Source: Amyelois transitella
Taxonomy: Eukaryota > Arthropoda > Insecta > Lepidoptera > Pyralidae
Direction: 5' to 3'
DNA length: 64,000 bases
Assembly: GCF_032362555.1 (NCBI RefSeq)
Contig: NC_083531.1
Location: 4,464,001-4,528,000 of the forward strand
Shown: positions 53,214 to 64,000 of the stretch, in pieces
Numbering within the stretch: position 1 is the stretch's first letter
Layout: each line of letters opens with the position of its first letter
Translations under genes and position numbers: made by a program
Notes under the pieces: generated by a model
What the model was told of the DNA's origin: nothing
Database searches by the model: none
What the model saw: only the letters and a program-made list of their open reading frames with translations

Positions 53214-53412
53214 AGTGCCGTGTGGTTGCCGACACTTTTGTACAGAACCACTTCATTCGCCGTATCGTATGTCGTTAAAGGCGACTAAGGAATGGGCTTA
53301 TAAATATGGGATTCTTGTGCCAGGCCGATTGGCTAGCAACCTGTCACTATTTGAATCTCAATTCCGTTGTAAAGCCGTTAAGGGATATAGACGTGACTTA
53401 ATGTATGTATAC
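53214..53412 (+). mobile_element. SINE-like repeat, family A (diverged)
   Basis: GTGCCGTGTGGTTGCCGACA to GATATAGACGTGACTTAATG. Confidence 0.75.
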
Positions 53413-53750
53413 TAGCTAATATATAAAAATGAATCGCTAAATGTGTTGGTAAGCGCATAACTTAAGAACGCCTGGACCAATTTGGCCATTTTTTTTTCAA
53501 TATTCGTCAAAGCTCAAGGATGGTTTTTACGGCGAAAAAATACCAAATAATTGCCTGAAAAACCTTAAAAACAGTCCTTTTCTTTATCCCATACAAACGT
53601 TTTCTAACTAATACGTACAGTCAATTTGAGCTTTATTGCTAATGTATAAAGTTCACTGTTGTCTAAGCAATGTAGGTATAGATGGGAACAAAAAACTGTC
53701 ATATTACAAATCTTTTTGACAAAACGAAGTCTGTCGGATCCGCTAGTACT
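53411..53750 (+). mobile_element. Helitron-like repeat
   Basis: Starts CTAGCTAATATATAAAAATG, with TTAAGAACGCCTGGACCAAT inside, ends TCTGTCGGATCCGCTAGT. Confidence 0.65.
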
Positions 53751-54024
53751 AAATATAAGTATTTATTATAAAATATAGCATCGTTGTGTTAGTACATGTA
53801 GTGTTAATTTACATAAACAATATTCAAGTTATGAAACGACCAACACATACTTTGATCACCATATTTTGTAGGGTGAAAAATTGATGTTTCACCCTCCAAA
53901 ATAAATAAATAATCGGGCGAATAACAAGCGCCACCCTTAAATATCTTGTTTGGTGATTGATTCCCTTAGTTTAGGGGTTGTTAAGGGGAAGTCGTTGAAT
54001 TTTGTCGACAATTATTTTTTTTAA

Positions 54025-54480
54025 TAAATCTACTAATATTATAAAGCTGAAGAGTTTGTTTGTTTGAACGTGCTAATCTCAGGGACTACTGGTTCGAGTT
54101 GAAAAATTTGCGTTGAATAGACCATTTATCGAGGAAGTCTTTAGGCTTTCCGCCTTTTGTTATTTTTTTATGTGCAATAAAGTTTAGAATAAATAAATAT
54201 CGTTGAGTTAACTTAGGTTTGAGGCTAACACAATCTGTTTAATAAGTCCCGTATTTATAATCTACTAGCTGTGCCCGCGATTCGTCCGCGTGGAATCAAT
54301 CCCGCGGGAACTCCGGGATAAAAAGTAATAATAATAATATATTATTCTGGGTCTTCAGCTACCTACATACCAAATTTCATCGTAATCCGTTCAGTAGTTT
54401 TTTCGTGAAAGAGTAACAAACATCCATACTGACATACTCACAAACTTTTGCATTTATAGATAATATTAGTAGGATTTAAG
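54025..54480. mobile_element. Helitron-type pieces D (forward) and D2 (reverse)
   Basis: AATCTACTAATATTATAAAG to about 54160; a family C tail at 54195-54255; then ACTAGCTGTGCCCGCGATTC to GATAATATTAGTAGGAT. Confidence 0.75.
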
Positions 54481-54679
54481 AGAAAATGAACATCCCCTTA
54501 AACGCTACTAGTTTTCAATCGACCTTAGGGTGCGCTCCGACGCCGTGGAATTTCGTAATAAATATCATATTTTTATATGATTTATTGCCAATCGAGCGGG
54601 AAATGATGGAATTCGTGAGATTACGGTTATTTTATAATGTTATTTTATGAGTTATAAGTATTTATCTATACTTATAATA

Positions 54680-54783
54680 AATCTGTAGAGAGGCCAATTC
54701 TGTACATGGAATATATTTTCAAAATAACTATCAGGGGGTGATTAGTGATCGATACTGATGCCAAAAATGCAATCAGTAAAATT

Positions 54784-54828
<45 letters not shown>

Positions 54829-55110
54829 ATGTTCTTTATAGAAACAAAAACTACTTGACGGATTTTAACGAAACTTGGTACAATTATTCTTCATACTCCT
54901 GAGCAGGTTATAGTATACTTTTCATTACGCTACAATCACTAGGAGCAGAGCAGTGAAAGGAAATGTTGTGAAAACGGGAGAAGTTACTTGATTTTTTAAA
55001 CTTCCGTCGCGTGTGCAGCCTTAATGGTTTAAGATACAGTGAAACCATGTATAACGGAAATATTCTACATAGAATTATTAAAAAAATATCCCAAGACAGC
55101 ATAAGTCTAT
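54680..55110. mobile_element. Unclassified repeat with (TCTG)n
   Basis: Contains 11 TCTG units at 54786-54830 and ACTACTTGACGGATTTTAAC then GAAACTTGGTAC, a motif shared by insect Helitron-type elements. No coding frame. Confidence 0.55.
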
Positions 55111-55399
55111 CTTTTATGGTTGACTCACAATAACACGTGTAATTCCTAATAGCTTAGCAATTCGGAGATTTCTGATTATATTTCTTTACTCTGATGTTTA
55201 TAATACCAATAACACTCACACTCATTCGTAATTCTTAAAAATTAATATAAGTACCTATTCAATAAAAAAAGAATCATCGAAATCGGTATAGAAACACCAA
55301 ACTTATACATGAAATAAAATACCCACAAGCCATCGCGCGTAAATACTGAATCATGCAATAAGGATTATTTTTGCGTAACGGTTGCCGCGCTCGACACGC

Positions 55400-56035
55400 C
55401 TAGCGGCGGCAGGGTATAAAAGGGGCAGGAGACGAGCGCAAGCTTCATGACCAAGGTAGCCAGGGGGAGACTTCACGCAGTTCTCTCCTCCAGCCTCTCC
55501 CTGAGGACGAAGCTTGGGATCTACCAAACGTACGTCAGATCCCGCCTCACGTACGCGGCCCAGGCGTGGTACGCATTCTGCTCTGAGACTAACAGGAGAA
55601 GACTCAGAGCCCAAGAGAACCAAAGTCTCAGAGCAGTCATCGGAGCCCCGCGCTACGTGAGGAACTCGACGATCCTCAGGGACCTGAAGTGGGAGAACTA
55701 GATATTCGAGATGGCGGACGCGTCATCACACAGCCACCTGCGCGGCATTGCGCCGCTCCACGCCCGCCCTCCGGGCCGTCGGGTGAAACTCTCCCCTCGC
55801 TGCCTTACGGCAGACGTCGTCGATCAGTGACGACGCCGCCGGCGATCGGAACTCCCAGTGTATGAAGACGTGAAAACCCAGGCCGTCACGGCCGCCCCAT
55901 CGACCTGCCTACAGTCGCAGGCAGCGATGATGCCATTGAAGAGGGCCAAAAGCCCTGACCAATCTACTCCGACTCCCCTAAGGGAGTATGGGAAGACCCG
56001 AAGACGGCAAGATAGTACTGCACAGGCGTTTCAAC
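55400..56035 (+). mobile_element. Non-LTR retrotransposon 3' fragment (R1/jockey-type)
   Basis: The frame 55447-55701 reads LSLRTKLGIYQTYVRSRLTY, AAQAWYAFCSETNRRRL and RAVIGAPRYVRNSTILRDL, the conserved region after the RT domain in R1/TRAS/jockey-type elements. GC-rich compared with its surroundings. The upstream RT and endonuclease are absent, and a TAG ends the frame at 55699-55701. Confidence 0.85.
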
Positions 56036-56131
56036 TTTATTTTCATTTCTTTTTCTTTTGTAAGTTGTTGGTACATATTTCTGGTTATAATTCTATTAGA
56101 ATATGTTTTTAGTTTAAATAGGCACTATTTA

Positions 56132-56645
56132 TCTATACTAATATTATAAAACTGAAGAGTTTGTTTGTTTGTTTGAATGTGCTAATCTCAAGAACTACTG
56201 GTTCGATTTGAAAGATTATTTTTGTGTTGAATAGACCATTTATCGAGGAAGGCTTTAGGCTATATAGCGTCTAGCTGCAACTATTAGGAGCGAAGAAATA
56301 ATGGAAAATGTGAAAAAAATCGGGGAAGGAGCATCCTTGAGGGCTTCAATGATGCCCAAAATAACTATTCCACGTGGACGAAGTCGCAGGCACAGCTAGT
56401 TATAAAATAAAGCATCGTTGAGTTAGTAATTTATTATAAAACTAGAGGCCGCCCGCGACTTCGTCCGCATGGAAACCCTATCAATCCCGCGGGAACTCTG
56501 GGATAAAAAGTAGCCTATGTGTTATTCTGGGTCTTCAGCTACCTACATACCAAATTTCATGGTAATCGGTTCAGTAGTTTTTGCGTGAAAGAGTAACAAA
56601 CATCCATACAAACTTTCGCCTTTATAATAGTAGTAGGATATACAT
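56132..56645. mobile_element. Helitron-type repeats D (forward) and D2 (reverse)
   Basis: CTATACTAATATTATAAAAC to GTCGCAGGCACAGCTAGT at 56400, then ACTAGAGGCCGCCCGCGACT to ATAATAGTAGTAGGAT at 56640. Confidence 0.85.
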
Positions 56646-56740
56646 AATGGTCACGTCAATATCCCTTGTGGGGTAGACAGAGCGAACAGTCTAGAAATGA
56701 CTGAACGGCCACGTTCAGCTATTTGGCTTAATGATAGAAT
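56640..56740 (-). mobile_element. Family A fragment
   Basis: ATACATAATGGTCACGTCAA to GGCTTAATGATAGAATTTAG. Confidence 0.75.
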
Positions 56741-57084
56741 TTAGACTTATTTGTTGACTTACGCCCACTAAAATCACCCTAACCTGAGTCTTATTGAAAA
56801 CAAGGGGAACAGTTGACAGCTCTCATTATTGTTAGGGGGAAGTATTTTGTATACGGCGCGTTAATATTTAACTAGACTAGAAGTAGCCCGCGGTTGCGTC
56901 TGCGTGTAACGAAAAAAAACCAAAGGGCATTTCGGAAAATCCTCTCTTAGGGCCTAGAAGCGTAGACGGTAACAAAATTTCTTATTATGCGTATACGAAA
57001 ATGGTCGCTTTTCCAATATGTTTCAGCTGAAAGGTACATAATTTTAATTATGAAAGTGACCATTGTATGTATAAATAATAAAAT

Positions 57085-57322
57085 AAATATATACGGGACA
57101 AATTACACAGATTGAGTTAGCCTCGAAGTAAGTTCGAGACTTGTGTTACGAGATACTTACTCAACTATACTATATTTTATAATAAATACTTATATAGATA
57201 AACATCCAAGACCCAGACCAATCAGAGAAAGTTCTTTTCTCATCACGCCCTAGCCGGGATTCGAACCCGGGACCTCCGGTGTCACAGACAAGCGTACTAC
57301 CGCTGTGCCTCAGAGGCCGTAT
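57085..57322 (-). mobile_element. tRNA-derived SINE, family C
   Basis: TATATACGGGACAAATTACA to CTGTGCCTCAGAGGCCGT. Confidence 0.85.
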
Positions 57323-57409
57323 GTATATATGTATGTAAGTCAACAAAATAGTATCATTTTAGGATCATTTACATGATGCTACCTGACAGAATGCAGTCAC
57401 AGAAAACTT

Positions 57410-57600
57410 ACGTACATATAGTCACATCTATATTCCTTGCGGGATAGACAGAGCCAACTGTCTTGAAAATACTGAAAGTTACTGACTGCTTTATGATTAA
57501 ATTGAGATTCAAATAGTGACAGGTTGCTAGCTCCGCTAGGAATCCCAAGTTTATAATGCTATCCCTTAGTCGTCTTTTATGAAATAATATTTACAATATT
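57410..57600 (-). mobile_element. Family A fragment
   Basis: GTACATATAGTCACATCTAT to TTAGTCGTCTTTTATGA, diverged. Confidence 0.7.
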
Positions 57601-57756
57601 AAGTGCATATATTTGTAGCCAATTCCTTAATTATTTATTGGTACCTCGTGGTTCTCGGTGTCGTAAAAGGCAAATAAGGGAATACGAATTCATCATGCTT
57701 AGTAGGAGGTAAAATCATATGTGTACCAGCTTCTAACGTCCCGATTAAAACGCTAA

Positions 57757-57940
57757 TCTATACTAATATTATAAAGCTGAAGAGTTTGTTTGTTTGAACG
57801 CGCTAATCTTAGAAACTACTGGTTCGAATTGAAAAACTATTTTCGCGTTGAACAGACCATTTATCGAGGAAGGCTTTAGGATATATAACATCACGCTGCA
57901 ACAATAAGGAGCAAAGAAATAATGGAATATGTAAAAAAAA
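57757..57940 (+). mobile_element. Helitron-type repeat, 5' part
   Basis: CTATACTAATATTATAAAGC to AATAATGGAATATGTAAAAA. Confidence 0.8.
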
Positions 57941-58194
57941 TGTATGTATGTATGGCACTATTACAAAAAAAGGTTAAACCAGCTACTAATTGTTAAAAAA
58001 AAACCGGAATAAATTAATTTTAATAAGAGTTTTACATCCCTTACAACTTATTGAATCCCGAGGGGGTTGTGGTCAGGGGTGCGCCCTCAAAATTGCATTC
58101 CTGCCGAGTAATAGGTACAAATGTTTGTTTGTAGTGTAGACTAGCTTTACGTACAACGTTTACCCACGCTTCGGAAGGAGGACAAACACATTTT

Positions 58195-58455
58195 ATACAT
58201 ACATACATATGGTCACGTCTATATCCCTTGCGGGGCAGATAGAGCCAACAGTCTAGACAAGACTGAATGGCCACGTTCAGCTGTTTGGCTTAATGATAGA
58301 ATTGAGAATCAAATAGTGACAGGTTGCTAGCCCATCGCCTAAAAATAATCCAAAATTTGTAAGCCTATCCCTTAGTCGCCTTTTACGACATCCATGGGAA
58401 AGAGATGGAGTGGTCCTATTCATTTTTGTATTGGTGCCGGGAACCACACGGCATA
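58195..58455 (-). mobile_element. SINE-like repeat, family A
   Basis: ATACATACATACATATGGTC to CGGGAACCACACGGCA. Confidence 0.85.
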
Positions 58456-58595
58456 ATGAAATAAAATAAACTATAAATGAAAATAAATAAGTATAAATAT
58501 GACTAATTTATAAATCTCTAGGTCAGACGGGAGTCGCTTCGTGTAAAAACCTGACTCACCCAATCCAGGATCCATGGTCAAGGGCGTACCCCGGG
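58448..58595. repeat. Left arm of a ~150-bp inverted repeat
   Basis: ACGGCATAATGAAATAAAAT through GTCAGACGGGAGTCGCTTCG to the GGGCGTACCCCGGGC stretch is the near-exact complement of 60137-60285. Confidence 0.9.
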
Positions 58596-58659
58596 CTTAT
58601 AAGCCCAACCCTTTGTAGCCTTTTGCTTAGTTAGCTCGGGAACCACACGGCATTCGGCA

Positions 58660-59115
58660 CAGCGACAGTCAAATCTTGCGGATCCCGGCACTATTAAAAA
58701 AATATGGAAGGAATAGGACCACTCTACCTTTTTCCCATGGATGTCGTAAAAGGCGACTAATTAAATTTTTAACTAATTTAATTTCAAGACTGTTGGCTCT
58801 GTCTACCCAGCATGGGATAAAGAGGTGATTATATGTATGTATGTATATATCCGTGTGGTTCCCGGCACCAATAGAAAAAAGAATAGAACCGCTTCATCTC
58901 TCTCCCATGGATGTCGTAAAAGGCGACTAAGGGGAGGGCTTATAAACTTGGGATTCTTCTTTTAGGCGATGGGCTAGCAACCTGTCACTATTTGAATCTC
59001 AATTCTATCATTAAGCCAAATAGCTGAACGTGGCCATTCAGTCTTTTCAAGGATTTTGGCTCTGTCTACCCAGCATGGGATAAAGAGGTGATTATATGTA
59101 TGTATGTATATATAT
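58660..59115 (+). mobile_element. Family A: partial and full forward copies
   Basis: Partial copy 58680-58845 and full copy 58852-59110, both ending in a (TATG)n tail. Confidence 0.8.
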
Positions 59116-59297
59116 ATATATGTATATACGGTTGAACGGATCGCGGCGAAATTATAGCACTCATTTCCGATAGAATTGATTTACAAGAGACGTTCTTTAA
59201 TCGTCTACAAAAACTAGCAGGGGTCGAGTCACCCCTGTTAATTGTTAGGCATTGTGTTGTCGATGTGACGGCCTGAAACTTCTCCCTCCTGGGTTAA

Positions 59298-60103
59298 CCC
59301 TTTACAGGACAGAAAACTGAACTCAAATTACACAGGGTGACACTCCGGTTTTTCATACAAAAAATCACCACGTCTATAGCAGTACTTATTAAAATGACTA
59401 CTAAAATATCAATATACGTCTGTAGCTACGGGCATACCCGCTGTACGGATACAACCGGACTGTTATTATAAATAGAAACTTAAACCAACAAGACGGTTAG
59501 TTAGCCTCAAAAGGGTCTGTTTCAGTATTTTCTGATGTTTCAAATAAACTATCATCGTCGGTATCTTCCGGGGTCGACACATCCTCCAACAGTTTTTTGA
59601 TTATTCTCTTCGTCTTTATTCATCTATGACAAAAAGTGAACTTGAGCAAATCACACAAATTGAGCTAGCCCCAAAGTAAGATTTTGTAATGGCATTAGTA
59701 TCGATACTATATTTTATAACAACATATGTACATATGAATCTTATAAGAATGAGTAAAATACTTACGTTTTCTGTCACAAATTTTTGCGACACTGACTTGA
59801 TGTTTCAAAGAATGTTCTAGGCGAACTAAACGGCTATTGCCGTGGTGTCACTATATCAACTACTTTTTTGTGGTTCTACACGATGTAAATATGTATGTAT
59901 TTTAGTTCTTAGATTTGACAGTGATAATGTTTGAATAACTTGAAGATAGACAGTAAATCTTGTTCTTTACAATGATAGTATGAACGTAGCACGGTGCCCA
60001 CCGTAGCGCTCTTTACGCCATCTTTTAAAACGACTGCGATGCCCGGGCTGTCAACCTTCTAAGTTTTTAGCACACTGCTATAACCGTACTGTCCTGTAAA
60101 GTG
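59298..60103 (-). mobile_element. piggyBac-type element, 806 bp, flanked by TTAA
   Basis: TTAA at 59294-59297 and 60104-60107. Ends CCCTTTACAGGACAG and (complement) CACTTTACAGGACAG. On the minus strand 59500-59625 has an acidic open stretch (KLLEDVSTPEDTDDDSLFET) ending in TAA, like the variable N-terminal part of piggyBac transposases. The catalytic part is absent. Confidence 0.75.
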
Positions 60104-60114
60104 TTAAGTCATCC

Positions 60115-60290
60115 CGGCATCCTCACCACTCTGGAGAGGAGCCCGGGGTGCGCCCTTGACCATGGACCCTGGATTGGGTGAGTCAGGTTTTTACACGAAG
60201 CGACTCCCGTCTGACCTAGAGATTTATAATTAGTCATATTTGTATTTATTTTCATTTATAGTTTATTTTATTTCATTATGCCGTGTGGTG
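60115..60290 (-). repeat. SINE B piece and right arm of the inverted repeat
   Basis: GGAGAGGAGCCCGGGGTGCG and TTTTTACACGAAGCGACTCC; pairs with 58448-58595. Continues into a family A 3' end at 60290-60345. Confidence 0.85.
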
Positions 60291-60657
60291 CTATGCTGGT
60301 GGCTCTGTCTACCCCGCTAGGGATATAGACGTGATCATATGTATGAATGTTAGTATTTGTGCAAAGGTACCTTAGTATTAAGACACTTGTTTTGTGGTGA
60401 GAAATCAATGATTTATTATTATTATTTATTTTGATTTAATTTCTGATGACTGACAGACATGACAAATAAACAAACGCTGACAGCGTCAACCCTCCTATTG
60501 TAAATCGTTGTGTGTTTGTCTATTCAACAATACCCGGGGAACTTGTGTTTAAATCGTTCTCACAGTGGTATTATAAAGCGGGGGATGATTTAATCCTTTC
60601 GTCTTACATTTTTATTCGCATTAAATAAACTATTTGTGTTATTATTTTCCCACTAGC

Positions 60658-60968
60658 TTCGCGCGCGAGCGAATTTAGCGCCACCTACAAAGAGCGGCGA
60701 AATTAGCGCCACTTACAAAGAGCGACGAAATTGTGCCACTTACATAGAGCGACGAATTAGCGCCATTTACGAAGAGCGGCGAAATTAGCGCCACTTACAA
60801 AGAGCGGCGAAATTAGCGCCACTTACATAGAGCGGCGAAATTACCGCCACCTACATAGAGCGGCGAAATTACCGCCACCTACATAGAGCGGCGAAATTAG
60901 CGCCACTTACAAAGAGCGGCGAAATTAGCGCCACTTACAAAGAGCGACGAATTTAGCGCCACCTACAG
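60658..60968 (+). repeat. 30-bp tandem repeat, about 10 units
   Basis: Units of AGCGCCACTTACAAAGAGCG plus GCGAAATT, with few differences. Bounded by CTAGCTTCGCGCGCGAGCG and by TTTTTCGCAAATTCCACGCG, sequences of a Helitron-like element. Confidence 0.9.
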
Positions 60969-61540
60969 AAGAATACAGGTTTTTCGCAAATTCCACGCGA
61001 ACTATATTTTTTACCGAGATGTAAGAGATATGTCTTTTCAAGACTTTTATTAAGCGGAATTTCAAGATCATTGAATTTGCTTATTTCATAGTGGGGACGT
61101 AGATTATAAGGTTATCCTGTTTTTTTTAAAATAAATATAGGCTTAAAAGACAAGCGAAGTTAATATTTAAAATATAATATTATTTCTTAACTTTTTTTAA
61201 CACTTTATAAACAATATTAAAAATAAAAGTTAGGATTAGGTAAATCTGAACAAATACCACCTAGAACAAAACGCATACACACATATAGTCACATCTATAT
61301 CCCTTGCGGGGTAGACATAACAAAACGCACATTTTTAAAACCCATCTAATCAATTTTTACGGTAAATTGGGCACCCTCTTTTATAATAAGGGTGCGTTTG
61401 GAGGGTGTAAAGGTTAAGGAATCATTGAAGTGGCGTTGTTATGGATGGGTGCCCGCATTTATTAGGGTTCGAGACTGGCTGCTGACATCTTGTGGTTGGA
61501 GGTAAATACTATTTTTCGTAAGAGGTGTAAAGAACGTCCG

Positions 61541-61660
61541 TGGTCGAATCGGTAAGGTGCCCCGATAACATGCGTATGGTGCAAAAAGGCACAGGTTCGA
61601 ATCCCACCCCAGCCATGATTGTATACCAATGACTATTTTCGAAGTAATCTAAAATTCCTT
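61541..61660 (+). mobile_element. tRNA-headed SINE, family B
   Basis: GTCCGTGGTCGAATCGGTAA, GGTTCGAATCCCACCCCAGC, then the start of the body. Confidence 0.8.
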
Positions 61661-62040
61661 CCAATCCTTAAAAATATAATCCCAATTTTAAAAGCATATA
61701 TCCCTTAGTCCCCTTCTACGATATCCATGGAACAGATGGAGTACTCCCATCCATCCTGTGTTTCTATTGGTGCCGGGAACCATATGGAGATTCCCGGAAA
61801 AAAAAGAATAGGACCACTCCTTCTCTTTTCATGGATTTCGTAAAAGGCGATTAAGGGATAGGCTTATAAACTTGGGATTCTTCTTTTAGGCGATGGGCTA
61901 GCAACCTGTCACTATTTGAATCTCAATTCTATCATCAAGCCAAAAAGCTGAACGTGGCCTATCAGTATTTTCAAGACTGTTGGCTCTTGTCTACCCGGCA
62001 AGGGATATAGACGTGACTATATCTATGTATGTATGTAACC
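61660..62040. mobile_element. Family A copies, reverse fragment then forward full
   Basis: Reverse piece 61680-61795 then forward AAAGAATAGGACCACTCCTT to TATCTATGTATGTATG. Confidence 0.8.
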
Positions 62041-62041
62041 A

Positions 62042-62305
62042 TACGGAAAACGGAGGAAGATGTCCATCCAGGGTAACTTGATATGTTGTTGACTGTACAA
62101 GGCCTCCATTGTCCAATGACCCCAACACACGCACCCTTAGTCTCCTTTTACGACATCCATGGAAAACAGATGATGTAGTTCTATTCTTTTTTTATAACTG
62201 TCGGGAACCACACGACAAACGTAGGAAGACGTCCATCCAGGGTAACTTTATATGTTGTTGACTGTACAAGGCCTCCATTGTCCAATGACCCCAACACACG
62301 CAACT
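62042..62305 (+). repeat. Direct repeat of ~95 bp
   Basis: GTCCATCCAGGGTAACTTGA with CAAGGCCTCCATTGTCCAAT at 62060-62135 recurs at 62230-62303. Family A 5' sequence lies between them. Confidence 0.85.
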
Positions 62306-62599
62306 TAACAAGACATATAGATGTCACGGGGCACGTGGCAATAAAAAAAAAATGGGACCTAGGGGTCAAAACCCCATGGGAGTCGTGTCGTAATGATGAG
62401 AAAATGGTGTGACCGCGTCCTAATATTTCTGTAATTTTATATGTGAATAGCTATATGTATACAATTACAGAAATATAATATATGTTATATTATTCCGGGT
62501 AACACTACCCGTCCATCGAATTTCATCAAAATCGGTCTAGTAAAAAGAAAGACTAACAAACATGTCTATATCACAACATATATATCAAATATCGCAATT

Positions 62600-62875
62600 T
62601 AAGTTTTATCGTTGAGTCAGTATCTCGTAACACAAGACTGGAACTTACTTCGAGGCTAACTCAATATGTCCCGTATATTCTATAGTTAGCCTCAGAGTAA
62701 GATCTAAACGTGTGTTACGAGATACTGACTCAACGATACTATATTTTATAATAAACATCCAAGACACAGGCCAATCAGAAAAAGTTCTTTTCTCATTATG
62801 CCCTGGCCGGGATTCGAACCCGGGACCTCCGGTGTCACAGACAAGCGTACTATCGCTGCGCCACAGAGGCCGGCA
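62600..62875. mobile_element. Family C SINE, forward tail then reverse full copy
   Basis: TATCGTTGAGTCAGTATCTC forward to about 62675, then reverse to CTGCGCCACAGAGGCCGG, forming a hairpin of two copies. Confidence 0.85.
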
Positions 62876-63055
62876 ACTTAATCTGTGTAATCTGTACCTG
62901 TCAACAATTATGTAGTCCTGTATAATATAACTATATTTATATTCGTAAATATTTATATCAGTATTGAATCAAACCTAACTTATTATTAAAAAAATATAAT
63001 TTAGTAAACTTAACTCAGGCTTAATTGAATTTCAACTATCGCGTTTCATTCTTAT

Positions 63056-63318
63056 CTATACCAATATTATAAAGCTGAAGAGTTTGTTTGTTTGAACGCG
63101 CTAATCTCAGAAACTAGAGGTTCGAATTGAAAAATTCTTTTTGCGTTGAATAGACCATTTATCGAGGAAGGCTTTAGGCTATATAACATCACGCTGCAAC
63201 TATAAGGAGCGAATAAATAATGGAAAATGGAAACGGGAGAAATTATTCACCCTTGAGTGCTTTCATGATGCCCAAAATGATTATTCCACGCGGACGGAGT
63301 CGCGGGCACAGCTAGTTT
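63056..63318 (+). mobile_element. Helitron-type repeat, family D
   Basis: CTATACCAATATTATAAAGC to GTCGCGGGCACAGCTAGT, full length. Confidence 0.85.
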
Positions 63319-63319
63319 A

Positions 63320-63690
63320 TAAATTAACAGGTATTAAACGCGCACGTAAATTACATTTTTAAGTCGCATGGTGACCGCGGATCATTGTAACATGATTCGA
63401 AACGTCCGAGACTAAATAAAAAAAAACGTAACGTTACGTTATAAATAGTTAAACTCGGGCAATTCCAAAATGTAAGCACGCTTAACAAACTCGCTTATAT
63501 TCATGAAGCGCTTGTAAATCTCTAAAGAATGTTTGACTTGCGATATTATGGCGCGTTCAAATAGTTTGAAGCGGGTAATTGAATTTTAAAGGTTATGGCG
63601 GGCGTCTTAGGTAGTTATAGCGACATCTATATTTTATATTTTGGCCAAGCGTGAGTCGGGCTCAGCACGAAGGCATGTCATGTGGCATGC
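63320..63690. other. Intergenic stretch, nothing recognised
   Basis: Unique-looking AT-rich DNA with a CGTAACGTTACG palindrome at about 63427. No frame or repeat recognised. Confidence 0.4.
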
Positions 63691-63693
63691 ATC

Positions 63694-64000
63694 CGTGCCG
63701 TGGGGTTCCCGGCACCAATACAAAAAGAATAGGATCACTCCATCTCTTTCCCATGTATATCGTAAAAGGCGACTAAGGGATAGGCTTACAAATTTGGGAT
63801 TCTTTGTGCATTCGTCCACGATTTAGATTTAAGAGATCTATATTTGTATATTGACGTCCGGTGAAAATGCTGCAGTGTAGTTTGTTCCGCCGCTTCTTCT
63901 ACACATGCGCTTCGGAAGCGGCAGTAGTTATAATTAGATTTAAGTTATGTGACGTCAATAAGTGATACCTTGTATCCAATTTTGAAAATAAATCTATTCT
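63694..64000 (+). mobile_element. Family A 5' part then family E
   Basis: GTGCCGTGGGGTTCCCGGCA to 63805, then TTGACGTCCGGTGAAAATGC to AATAAATCTATTCT at the window end. Confidence 0.85.

Noticed and set aside
54786..54830. (TCTG)n tract as a regulatory signal
   Set aside because: A plain microsatellite inside a repeat; nothing ties it to a gene.

Overview
The window looks like lepidopteran (moth or butterfly) nuclear DNA. This is inferred from AT-rich introns full of short repeats ending in (TATG)n or (CATA)n, Helitron-type repeats ending in CTAGT, tRNA-headed SINEs, TA-flanked MITEs and short exons with GT..AG introns. No bacterial or viral gene organisation is seen. All gene models below were built by hand from splice signals and reading-frame continuity; no cDNA or database search was available. 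LAYOUT: 1508-1575 is a possible first exon of a THAP-domain gene or THAP-bearing element. 2477-9803 (+) is an 8-exon ZAD plus C2H2 zinc-finger gene. 12870-14955 (-) is a C2H2 gene with 15 nearly identical fingers in an 84-bp tandem array, bracketed by two direct copies of a 0.6-0.7 kb segment. 16863-28453 (+) is an 11-exon ZAD plus C2H2 gene (721 aa), a tandem paralogue of the first with the same number of fingers (14). 29-35 kb is repeats and AT-rich DNA. 35186-51234 (-) is a 10-coding-exon immunoglobulin-superfamily adhesion gene (444 aa; signal peptide, three Ig domains, one fibronectin III domain, hydrophobic C-terminal tail of GPI type) of the klingon/CG7166 family. 51.3-64 kb is intergenic repeats, including a reverse-transcriptase fragment and a piggyBac-type element with TTAA flanks. 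HOW IT FITS TOGETHER: the two ZAD proteins and the finger-array protein are probable sequence-specific nuclear DNA-binding proteins, in a small cluster of the kind that expands by tandem duplication in insects. The Ig gene is a separate cell-surface adhesion gene on the opposite strand. MOST UNUSUAL OBSERVATIONS: (1) two exons of the Ig gene have extra partial copies, each with a donor site, that differ from the real exons almost only at synonymous positions, while the SINEs between the copies differ much less; (2) exons 6-8 of the second ZAD gene are enclosed by two 476-bp MITEs in opposite orientation, ending 18 nt before exon 6 and starting 27 nt after exon 8, a layout expected to favour back-splicing; (3) several introns have a repeat tail directly against the splice site; (4) an in-frame TAG stands three codons into the last exon of the first ZAD gene, with a possible alternative acceptor immediately after it; (5) a TIR element with an exact 8-bp target duplication is nested in a Helitron-type repeat.
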